A DNA stretch of 34,284 bases from contig JBCCZC010000010.1 of NCBI GenBank assembly GCA_039188505.1, positions 1 through 34,284 on the forward strand, written 5' to 3'. The stretch comes from JBCCZC01 sp039188505. GTDB taxonomy: Bacteria > Pseudomonadota > Gammaproteobacteria > Xanthomonadales > SZUA-38. Positions 1 to 9,729 of the stretch are shown here, piece by piece (within the stretch, counting starts at the first letter, position 1; every line of letters begins with the position of its first letter). The position numbers and the translations under genes were made by a program. The notes beneath the pieces were generated by a model. It did not search any database. It was not told the origin of the DNA and worked only from the letters and a program-made list of their open reading frames with translations.

Positions 1-8
1 CCTGAATT

Positions 9-101
<93 letters not shown>

Positions 102-168
102 CGCCGCCTGCGCACGCGTCCACAGGGGCCGGCGCGTAAGGGACGCGAAGATTATCGGAAGAGCCTGC

Positions 169-786
169 TCAGGGCAAGGCAAGCGCGCGCCGATCGGACG
201 CCGGTAGCGCCCGAAGATCCGCGGCCCGGTCGACGTCGGGCAGCGGGTCCAGCAGGGTGACGGTCAGTCCCGCGCGCCCTGCGCGCCTCAGCGTCTGCGC
301 GAGGACCTCCGCCGTCCCCCAGGCGACACCACGAAACAAAGCGGGCGCAGGGCGCCGCAGTCCGAGCAGGTAGTAGCCGCCGTCCTCGGCGGGACCGATC
401 ACGACGTCCCGGGTCGCCAGGGCCTTGCTGGCTGCCGCGAGATGGCTGGGCCGCAGCAACGGACAGTCGGTCCCGATCACCAGCGACCGGTCCGACCGTC
501 CCAATCCCCAGCCGAGCGCCTCACGCATCCTCGAACCGAGATCCCCGGGCGCCTGCCGCCGCCGCTGGGCCGGCGGGATCGACGCGAAGAGCGGGTGCCA
601 GAGGCCGCCGTCGACCCAGAGGACGCCGCGGGCATCCGGGCGGGCCGCGACGGTCGCCCAGGTTCGGCGTGTGGCCGCCCGGTGGAATCGCAACGCCCGG
701 ACGTCACCGATGCCCGCAGCGAGCCGCGTCTTCACGTGGCCGCGGCGCGGCATGCGGGCGAATACGCTGATGATCGAGGTCGTCAT
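169..786 (-). CDS. TIGR04282-type glycosyltransferase (DUF2064 family)
   Basis: A 205-residue protein of the DUF2064/TIGR04282 nucleotidyl- or glycosyl-transferase-like family. Seen motifs are an N-terminal VFARMP followed by HVKTRLA (the family's K-x-R nucleotide-binding segment), then GDLGSRM, IGTDCP with a likely metal-binding Asp, and GPAEDGGYYLLGL. The start at 786 was chosen because family homology begins at MTTSIISVF and this ATG overlaps the stop of the upstream glycosyltransferase as ATGA (783-786), indicating translational coupling. TIGR04282 carries the name arsenosugar biosynthesis from other genomes, but no arsM-like methyltransferase is nearby, so the substrate is unknown here. 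Longer upstream extension lacks family similarity. Confidence 0.88.
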   Translation of the reverse strand: MTTSIISVFARMPRRGHVKTRLAAGIGDVRALRFHRAATRRTWATVAARPDARGVLWVDGGLWHPLFASIPPAQRRRQAPGDLGSRMREALGWGLGRSDRSLVIGTDCPLLRPSHLAAASKALATRDVVIGPAEDGGYYLLGLRRPAPALFRGVAWGTAEVLAQTLRRAGRAGLTVTLLDPLPDVDRAADLRALPASDRRALALP

Positions 787-1466
787 CGCGCGTGCCGATA
801 GCGGTCGGCGAGCCCCGCCGGATCCGCGCCGAGGGACCAGGCCAGGCGCAGGCGCCACATGAGGAGAATCGTGCGGAGGACCCCGTTGCGTTCCCACCGA
901 CGACTCGACGTGACCACGGGCGGACGGAGGAACCGCGGCCGCTTCAGGCGACGCAGCGTGCGGCAGAAGCTCAGATCCTCCATGAGCGGGATCTCGGGAA
1001 AGCCGCCCGTCGCCTCGAGCAGCTCGCGGTCCGCGAACAAGACCTGGTCCCCGGTGGCCAGGCGGGTCAGGCGCGACCGGATATTGATCGCCTGTTCGAT
1101 GACGCGAAAGGCCGGGCGGTCGCTGGAGAGGCGCACGTCGAACCGTCCCCAGGCGCCCGCCTCGACGGCGAGCAGCGCGTCGACGTGGCGCTCGTCCATG
1201 CGCGTGTCGGCGTGCAGGAAGGCCACGCGCGCGCCTGTCGCGGCGCGCCAGCCCGCATTCATCTGCTGGGCGCGACCCGACGCGCTCGAAAGCACCACGT
1301 CTGCGAGCCGGTCTGCTTGCGCAACGGTATCGTCGCTGCTACCGCCGTCGACCACCACAAGTTCGCAGCCCGACGCCCGGGCCCCCTGCAGGGGCTCAAG
1401 GCAATCGGCTATCGTTGACGACTCCATGAGCGTCGGCACGACGATCGACAAGCGGGGCATGGACAT
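783..1466 (-). CDS. TIGR04283-type family 2 glycosyltransferase
   Basis: A 227-residue GT-A fold glycosyltransferase. Seen: SIVVPTLME at the N terminus, VVVDGGSSDDT (nucleotide-sugar binding), GRAQQMNAG, which is characteristic of the TIGR04283 subgroup, and FLHADT as the DxD-like site. There is no obvious signal peptide or membrane anchor, so a cytoplasmic or peripheral enzyme is likely. It is the first gene of a coupled pair with the TIGR04282 protein. It diverges from the flavoprotein gene starting at 1545, with only 78 bases between the starts. An ATG two codons downstream (1460) is an alternative start. The family name mentions arsenosugars; the actual donor and acceptor cannot be read from the sequence. 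Confidence 0.88.
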   Translation of the reverse strand: MSMPRLSIVVPTLMESSTIADCLEPLQGARASGCELVVVDGGSSDDTVAQADRLADVVLSSASGRAQQMNAGWRAATGARVAFLHADTRMDERHVDALLAVEAGAWGRFDVRLSSDRPAFRVIEQAINIRSRLTRLATGDQVLFADRELLEATGGFPEIPLMEDLSFCRTLRRLKRPRFLRPPVVTSSRRWERNGVLRTILLMWRLRLAWSLGADPAGLADRYRHAR

Positions 1467-1544
1467 CCGGTGCGGCGACGGTGCCCGGATGATGGGCCTC
1501 GCAACCCTGGATCGCAACCGCCGGAAACGGCAAGGAGATGGGCC

Positions 1545-3038
1545 ATGGGCCTGAGCTTCGATCGCTTCACCCACCGCGCCGTCTACGCGGATTTCGAGAA
1601 GCCGCGGCGCTTCGATCAGAACATGGTCGTCATCGGCGGCGGTTCCGCCGGGCTGGTGACGTCCTATATCGCCGCCGCCATCAAGGCCGGCGTGACGCTG
1701 ATCGAGCGGCACCGCATGGGCGGCGACTGCCTCTACACCGGCTGCGTCCCGTCGAAGACCCTGCTGCGCAGCGCCAAGTTCGTCCACGATGCAAGCCGCT
1801 CGCAGGAGCTCGGTATCCGGAGCGCCACCGTCGATTTCGATTTCGGGGACCTCATGGACCGCGTCCGGCAGGTCATCGCGACGATCGAACCGCACGATTC
1901 TCCGGAGCGCTACGAGGGCCTCGGCGTGCGCTGCGTGAGCGGCACGGCCACGGTCGAATCGCCGTGGCAGGTGCGCGTGGACGACCGCGTCATCACGGCC
2001 CGCTCGATCGTACTGGCGACCGGGGCGCGGCCCTTCGTACCGCCGATTCCGGGGATCGAAGACGCCCCGATGCTGACCTCCGACACGCTCTGGGACCTGC
2101 GGGAGCAGCCCCGGCGCCTGGTCGTGCTCGGCGGCGGTCCCATCGGCTGCGAGATGACCCAGGCCTTCGCGCGCCTGGGCTCGGAGGTCACCCTGGTCGA
2201 GATGATGGACCGGATCATGAGTGTCGAGGACGAGGACGCCGGGGAGCTCGTTGCCGATGCGCTCACCGCGGACGGCGTCACGCTGCTCACCGGCCACCGG
2301 GCCACGGCCGTCGAGCGCGAGGGCGACGACTGGGTGCTGCGGGCCGAAGCCGGCGACGAAACGGTGTCGATACCCTTCGATCACATCCTCGTTGCCGTCG
2401 GCCGTCGGGCCAACACGAGCGGCCTGGGCCTCGAGGACCTCGGCATCGAGACGAATCCCAACGGCACGATTCAGGTCAACGAATTCCTCCAGACCCGGTT
2501 CCCGAACGTCCTGGCCTGCGGCGACGTGATCTCCCCCTGGCAGTTCACGCACAGCGCCGCGCACGAGGCCTACTACGCTGCCGTCAACGGCCTCTTCGGC
2601 GACATCTTCAAGCAGGCGGTCGACTACTCCACCCTGCCCTGGACGACCTTCACGGATCCCGAAGTGGCCCGCATCGGCCTCAACGAGCAGGAGGCCCGTG
2701 ACCAGGGCATCGCCGTCGAGGTGACCCGCCACGAGCTGACCGGCCTCGACCGGGCGCTCGCCGAGGAGGAGGCCAAGGGCTTTGTGAAGATCCTCACGCC
2801 GCCGGGCAAGGACAAGATCCTCGGGGCGACGATCGTCGGGCCTCACGCCGGCGAGCTGATCGCCGAACTGGTGCTCGCTCGCAAGCACGGCCTGGGGCTC
2901 AACAAGATCCTGGGCACCGTCCACGTCTACCCGACGCTGTCGGAGGCCAACAAATTCGCCGCCGGCAACTGGCGCAAGGCGCACCAGCCGACCGGGGCGC
3001 TGAAATGGCTCGAGCGCATACACCGGTGGCGCCGATGA
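1545..3038 (+). CDS. Mercuric reductase-like FAD/NAD(P) disulfide oxidoreductase
   Basis: A 497-residue class I pyridine nucleotide-disulfide oxidoreductase. It shows the FAD Rossmann motif GGGSAG (31-36), the redox-active disulfide GGDCLYTGC (Cys62 and Cys67), a second Rossmann motif VVLGGGPIGCEM for NAD(P), and the C-terminal dimerisation domain. In that domain dihydrolipoamide dehydrogenases have an H-x-H-P-T motif; here it reads HVYPTLSE, so the catalytic His position is Tyr. There is no N-terminal heavy-metal domain and no C-terminal vicinal Cys pair as in true MerA. The start is set by AAGGAG at 1532-1537, seven bases upstream. The next gene overlaps it by ATGA. Substrate unknown; an exported or membrane redox partner is possible given DUF547 next door. 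Confidence 0.9.
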   Translation: MGLSFDRFTHRAVYADFEKPRRFDQNMVVIGGGSAGLVTSYIAAAIKAGVTLIERHRMGGDCLYTGCVPSKTLLRSAKFVHDASRSQELGIRSATVDFDFGDLMDRVRQVIATIEPHDSPERYEGLGVRCVSGTATVESPWQVRVDDRVITARSIVLATGARPFVPPIPGIEDAPMLTSDTLWDLREQPRRLVVLGGGPIGCEMTQAFARLGSEVTLVEMMDRIMSVEDEDAGELVADALTADGVTLLTGHRATAVEREGDDWVLRAEAGDETVSIPFDHILVAVGRRANTSGLGLEDLGIETNPNGTIQVNEFLQTRFPNVLACGDVISPWQFTHSAAHEAYYAAVNGLFGDIFKQAVDYSTLPWTTFTDPEVARIGLNEQEARDQGIAVEVTRHELTGLDRALAEEEAKGFVKILTPPGKDKILGATIVGPHAGELIAELVLARKHGLGLNKILGTVHVYPTLSEANKFAAGNWRKAHQPTGALKWLERIHRWRR

Positions 3039-3820
3039 ACGGGCTGCTCCTCGGCACCCTGCTGCTGAGCCAGACGGCGGACTTCGACCACGGCCATCGG
3101 GCCCTGGCGGACTTTTACGCACCGCATGTCGCGGTCTCTGACGACGGTGCGGCCAGCACCTTCGCTTACGCCGGCGCCGGCGGCGACCGGGCGTCCCTCG
3201 ACGCCTACCTCGATTCGGTTGCTCGCGTGACCACGGCAACCTACAACGACTGGACGCCCGAGCAGCGGCTCGCGTTCCTCATCAACGTCTACAACGCCAG
3301 CGCCATCGAACTGCTGCTGGATCAGGAAACGCTCCCGGACAGCATCCGAGACATCGGGTCCGTGTTCCGGCCCGTCTGGAAGCGACGCTTCATCGACCTC
3401 TTCGGAGAGCAGGTCTCGCTCGACAACGTGGAGCACGGCCGTATCCGCGAGGACTTCGAAGAGCCGCGCATCCACGTCGCCGTAAACTGCGCTTCCTGCG
3501 GCTGCCCCGCGCTGCAGCCCGCGCCCTACACCGCAGGCGAACTCGAACAGCAGCTCGAAGCGGCGATGCGAGCGTTTCTCGGGGATCGCAGCCGCAACCG
3601 CGTCGACCTCGACCGCCGTACGGTCGAGGTCTCGAAGATCTTCGACTGGTTCGAATCCGATTTCCTCGACGAGAACGGGGACATCGAGCCTTACTTCGCG
3701 CGCTACGCGGACGCGCTGGCGGACACGGAAGAGGAACGCGCGCTGCTGCTCGGCGGCGACTACCGCCTGCGCTACACCGACTACGACTGGACCATCAATG
3801 CGCCGGGTCGGTGCGAGTAG
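3035..3820 (+). CDS. DUF547 domain protein, probably exported
   Basis: A 261-residue protein with the DUF547 core: an RLAFLINVYNA segment, NVEHGRIR, and the hallmark VNCASCGCP near residues 150-158, with three clustered cysteines (152, 155, 157). DUF547 has no firmly established reaction. The start at 3035 gives a short hydrophobic N terminus (MNGLLLGTLLLSQ) that could be a weak signal peptide, and its ATG overlaps the preceding stop as ATGA, so the two are translationally coupled. The association of DUF547, a MerA-like flavoprotein and TIGR04283/TIGR04282 glycosyltransferases recurs in other bacteria (from memory). The gene converges on the thioesterase gene with only 12 bases between. Confidence 0.87.
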   Translation: MNGLLLGTLLLSQTADFDHGHRALADFYAPHVAVSDDGAASTFAYAGAGGDRASLDAYLDSVARVTTATYNDWTPEQRLAFLINVYNASAIELLLDQETLPDSIRDIGSVFRPVWKRRFIDLFGEQVSLDNVEHGRIREDFEEPRIHVAVNCASCGCPALQPAPYTAGELEQQLEAAMRAFLGDRSRNRVDLDRRTVEVSKIFDWFESDFLDENGDIEPYFARYADALADTEEERALLLGGDYRLRYTDYDWTINAPGRCE

Positions 3821-3832
3821 GGCACTGCCGGT

Positions 3833-4244
3833 TCAGCCGCTGATGGCGTCCCGAACAGCGACCGGAATCGCGGCCTTGGCGCCAACGTTGTAGTCGAAGA
3901 AGACCACGCGCCCGTCGCCGGTCGCCGCCAGAGCGTCCTTCGCGGACGACTGCACGGCGTATTCCATGAGGAACCGATCCTCACCGACATCGCGGATGCG
4001 CGATCCGATGATCACCTCGTCGGGGTACTCGAGCGGCAGCCTAAAGCGAGCGCTGGTGGCGCCCAGGATGGGCCCGATGCCCGTTTCCGCCATCGCCTTC
4101 ATGGCGCCCAGCGCCTCGAAATGCGCGATCCGCACGTCCTCGAACCAGCGGAAGTAGACCGTGTTATTGACGTGCTGGAACGCGTCCATCTCGCCCCACT
4201 TCACGTGGCGGCGGATGGCAAAATCATAGCCCTCGAGCTGCACC

Positions 4245-4252
<8 letters not shown>
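3833..4252 (-). CDS. Acyl-CoA thioesterase, 4HBT hotdog family
   Basis: A 139-residue single-domain hotdog-fold thioesterase. It carries the 4-hydroxybenzoyl-CoA thioesterase-like signature WGEMDAFQHVNNTVYFRWFE, in which Asp23 is the likely catalytic acid and HVNN closes the active site. Such proteins hydrolyse acyl-CoA thioesters in the cytoplasm; the specific acyl chain cannot be deduced. The start at 4252 begins at MPEVQLEGYDF and overlaps the end of gyrA by eight bases (4245-4252), so it is probably expressed as the last gene of the gyrA transcript. A longer N-terminal extension to 4297 would lie inside gyrA and adds no family sequence. Confidence 0.88.
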
Positions 4253-6875
<2,623 letters not shown>

Positions 6876-7044
6876 CGAGTCTCCAGGCAAGCGTTCGGGA
6901 AAACGCTCAAGCGGGTTCAAACCGGAGATTTTACCAAGTAAACGGGGGAGAGGACACTCTGTCTATCGGCCGCGACAGACGCTCACAGGGGCGCTCAGCA
7001 CCGCTTCGGCCTTTTCGAAGCCCGGTTTCGGATTCTGCGGAGAA

Positions 7045-8076
7045 TCAAGCCTGGGCGGCAAGCGATTCGCGGAATGGCGGCCTCGCAACCCCGCGCTCCG
7101 TCACGATCACGTCGACCAGTTCGGCTGGTGTGATGTCGAAGACGGGGTTCCATGCGCCGGCCCCGGCGGCGGCAACGCGCCGGCCGCCCAAACCCAGGAC
7201 CTCGTCCGCAGCGCGCTGCTCGATGGGGATGCCAGAACCGTCCGGCATGGCGAGATCGACCGTCGAGAAGGGCGCGACGATCATCACCTTGCCACCGTGG
7301 CTCCGGGCATGCAGGGCCGCGCTGTAGGTCCCGATCTTGTTCGCGACATCCCCGTTGGCGGCGATCCGGTCGGAACCGGCAACCAGCCACCGTGCCCGTC
7401 CGGAGCGGAACAGGGAGGCGACGGCACCCTCGATCACGAGATCGACGGGAATGCCGTCCTGCTGCAGCTCCCACGCCGTCAGCCTCGCGCCCTGCAGCCA
7501 GGGCCGGGTCTCGCCGGCATAGACGTGCGTCAGGCGACCGCCGCCGTGGGCTGATCGGATCACGCCGAGCGCCGTGCCGTAGCCGCCGGTCGCTAGCGAG
7601 CCCGTATTGCAGTGGGTCAGCACGGCGCTGCCCGCCTCGATCTCGGCCGCGCCGAGCTCGCCCATGCGGTGATTGGCGGCAATGTCGTCGAGATGGATCT
7701 CCCGGGCGAGCGCGAGTAGCGTCTCCGGGTCGGGGCCACCGGCGGCCTCGATGGTCGCCGCCATCCGGTCGAGGGCCCAGCCGAGATTCACCGCCGTCGG
7801 TCGCGCCGCGCGCAGCGTGGCGATATCGGCGGCAACCGCGGCGGTTGGGTCCGCGGCGTCCGCGTGCCGGAGCGCGGACAGCACCACCCCGTAGGCCGCC
7901 GTGATGCCGATCGCCGGAGCACCGCGGACCACGAGATCACGGATCGCGTCGGCGGCGGCCGGAGCCGTCTCGATGCGCAGTCCCCTTTCCTCACCCGGAA
8001 GCAGTCGCTGATCGAGAAGCCAGAGCCATCCCGCGTCGTCCCAGCGGATGGCGATGCTTGCCGCGAGCAGATCCAT
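7045..8076 (-). CDS. mtnA: S-methyl-5-thioribose-1-phosphate isomerase
   Basis: A 343-residue MtnA that converts methylthioribose-1-phosphate to methylthioribulose-1-phosphate in the methionine salvage pathway. Seen motifs: VRGAPAIGITAAYG near residue 50, THCNTGSLATGGYG with the catalytic Cys156, and GSDRIAANGDVANKIGTY with the catalytic Asp236. Length is normal for the family, which is homologous to eIF2B subunits. No other methionine salvage gene is in the window. The gene diverges from the cyclophilin gene across 145 bases and leads into gyrA. The 169-base gap to gyrA shows no convincing intrinsic terminator, so read-through is possible. Confidence 0.96.
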   Translation of the reverse strand: MDLLAASIAIRWDDAGWLWLLDQRLLPGEERGLRIETAPAAADAIRDLVVRGAPAIGITAAYGVVLSALRHADAADPTAAVAADIATLRAARPTAVNLGWALDRMAATIEAAGGPDPETLLALAREIHLDDIAANHRMGELGAAEIEAGSAVLTHCNTGSLATGGYGTALGVIRSAHGGGRLTHVYAGETRPWLQGARLTAWELQQDGIPVDLVIEGAVASLFRSGRARWLVAGSDRIAANGDVANKIGTYSAALHARSHGGKVMIVAPFSTVDLAMPDGSGIPIEQRAADEVLGLGGRRVAAAGAGAWNPVFDITPAELVDVIVTERGVARPPFRESLAAQA

Positions 8077-8221
8077 GGGTTGCGTCCTCGTGCCGACCAG
8101 CGCGCATTATCGCTTGGCTCGCGAGGCGGCAACAATCCCGGTCCGATGGCCCGTGATCGGCGAGACGCGATCCGCTACCATACGGCCCGCGCTGTCCCGA
8201 GCTCCCCCGGAGGAACACACC

Positions 8222-8893
8222 ATGAAGAGCCTTCTCGCCCGCGTTGCCCCCATCGCCCTGCTCCTGCTTGCCCAGGCCGCGGTGGCCCAGGACGCCGAGG
8301 ACGCCCCGGCACCGAAATACGTTCACATGACGACATCGGCCGGCGATCTCTACATCGAGCTCTATCCGGAGCAGGCGCCCATCAGCGCCGCGAACTTCGC
8401 CCAGTACGTCGAGGACGGTTTCTACGACGGCACGATCTTCCACCGGGTGATCCCGGGCTTCGTGATCCAGGGCGGCGGCTTCACGCCGGAGATGAGCAAG
8501 AAGGACACGAAGGCGCCGATCAAGAACGAGGCCGATAACGGCCTGAAAAACGGCCGCGGCACGCTGTCGATGGCCCGCACCGGCGTCGTCGATTCAGCCA
8601 CGACCCAGTTCTTCGTCAACCTCGTCGACAACGCCGCGCTGGACCACACGGGCAAGACCAACTCCCGCGCCTGGGGCTACGCGGTCTTCGGTGAGGTCGT
8701 ACGTGGGCTCGAGATTGTCGACGCCATCGGCGCCGTGCCCACGGGAACCGTCGGTCGCTATCGCTATGTGCCCCTCGAGGCCGTCATCATCGAATCGGCC
8801 CAGCTCGTCCAGGCGCTGCCGCCGGTCGAGGCGCCCGCCGAGGCGGCTCCCGCCGAAGCACCCGCGACCGAATCGACGACCGAAGGCAGCTGA
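8222..8893 (+). CDS. Exported cyclophilin-type peptidyl-prolyl isomerase
   Basis: A 223-residue PpiA-like cyclophilin that catalyses cis-trans isomerisation of proline peptide bonds, probably in the periplasm. A signal peptide covers about residues 1-22 (basic MKSLLAR start, Leu/Ala core, cut after AVA). The catalytic stretch FHRVIPGFVIQGG contains Arg75, Phe80 and Gln83, and TTQFFVN and GYAVFGEVV follow in normal order. After the cyclophilin domain comes a short Pro/Ala/Glu-rich tail (from about residue 201) absent from E. coli PpiA. The start is supported by GGAGGA at 8209-8214. lpxH follows after ten bases, so the two are likely co-transcribed, as ppi-lpxH pairs often are in Gammaproteobacteria. 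Confidence 0.95.
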   Translation: MKSLLARVAPIALLLLAQAAVAQDAEDAPAPKYVHMTTSAGDLYIELYPEQAPISAANFAQYVEDGFYDGTIFHRVIPGFVIQGGGFTPEMSKKDTKAPIKNEADNGLKNGRGTLSMARTGVVDSATTQFFVNLVDNAALDHTGKTNSRAWGYAVFGEVVRGLEIVDAIGAVPTGTVGRYRYVPLEAVIIESAQLVQALPPVEAPAEAAPAEAPATESTTEGS

Positions 8894-8903
8894 CGCCACG
8901 GCG

Positions 8904-9623
8904 GTGGGCACGACCGCCTTCATTTCCGACCTGCACCTCGACGCCGGCGAACCGGCGATCGCCGCACGTCTGTTCGCCTTCCTCGAGGACTGCGTGGGGA
9001 GCGTCGAGCGCCTGTTCATCCTCGGCGACCTGTTCGAGGCATGGATCGGCGACGATGAGGAAACGGAGCTTGCGGCGGCCGTTGCCGACCGTCTCGCCGC
9101 CCTCGCGGCCGCCGATACCGACCTGTATTTCATGGCCGGCAACCGCGATTTCCTGCTGGGGTCGGCCTTCGCCGCGCGCTGCCGCATGCGACTGCTGAAG
9201 GACCCCGCCGTGGTGCTCATCGGCGACGCCCCACTCGTGCTCTCACATGGCGATTGCTTCTGTACCGACGACGTGGACTACCAGGCCTTTCGCCAGATGG
9301 TCCGGGATCCGACCTGGATCCGCGGCTTCCTCGACAAGCCGCTCGAGGAACGCCGGGCCTTCGCGGCCCACGCGCGCGAGGAGAGCCGCCGCCAGACCGG
9401 TGACAAGCCGGCCGCGATCATGGACACGAACGCGGGCGCGATCGGCGCGCTCATGGGCCGGCTGGACGCACCGCTCCTGCTCCACGGCCACACCCACCGT
9501 CCGGGAGTCCATGACGAGCCCGAGGAGCGCTGCCGCCGCTTCGTGCTTGGCGACTGGTCGGCGGAGGGCGGCGTCATCGCGCTTTCGAGCGGTTCCGATC
9601 TCGCGCTGGAACGCCTCTCCTAG
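8904..9623 (+). CDS. lpxH: UDP-2,3-diacylglucosamine diphosphatase
   Basis: A 239-residue LpxH, the peripheral inner-membrane metallophosphoesterase that cleaves UDP-2,3-diacylglucosamine to lipid X and UMP in lipid A synthesis. Metal-binding motifs are in canonical order: DLHL (Asp9, His11), GDLFE, GNRD, SHGD and GHTHRP. Length matches E. coli LpxH (240). No ATG fits; the GTG at 8904 immediately before TTAFISDLHL is the only reasonable start, with a weak Shine-Dalgarno sequence, so it may depend on ribosomes from the cyclophilin gene ending at 8893. Its presence means the organism makes lipid A and is Gram-negative. Confidence 0.95.
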   Translation: MGTTAFISDLHLDAGEPAIAARLFAFLEDCVGSVERLFILGDLFEAWIGDDEETELAAAVADRLAALAAADTDLYFMAGNRDFLLGSAFAARCRMRLLKDPAVVLIGDAPLVLSHGDCFCTDDVDYQAFRQMVRDPTWIRGFLDKPLEERRAFAAHAREESRRQTGDKPAAIMDTNAGAIGALMGRLDAPLLLHGHTHRPGVHDEPEERCRRFVLGDWSAEGGVIALSSGSDLALERLS

Positions 9624-9681
9624 CCGGGATAAGTTGTCGGTCGCCCTCAGGCGAGCGCAGCTCGTGCGATCGGCCCAAGTT

Positions 9682-9697
9682 CCTAGCCGTAGCTAGG
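9682..9697. other. Perfect hairpin between convergent lpxH and RND genes
   Basis: CCTAGC-CGTA-GCTAGG forms a six-base perfect stem with a four-base loop in the 106-base gap between the two convergent genes. There is no T-tract on either side, so it is at most a weak or Rho-assisted bidirectional terminator. Further GCTAGC/GTAGC pieces follow within 50 bases. Confidence 0.4.
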
Positions 9698-9729
9698 GGT
9701 TGAACAGCGAAACTGATGGCATAGTCTGG

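Noticed and set aside
1467..3239. Long minus-strand open frame fused in front of the TIGR04283 glycosyltransferase
   Set aside because: It lies antisense to the flavoprotein gene, has the Arg/Pro/Ala-rich composition of a shadow frame, and glycosyltransferase similarity begins only at 1466.
169..3820. Arsenosugar biosynthesis operon
   Set aside because: Only the family names suggest this; no arsenite methyltransferase or arsenosugar radical SAM gene is in the window.
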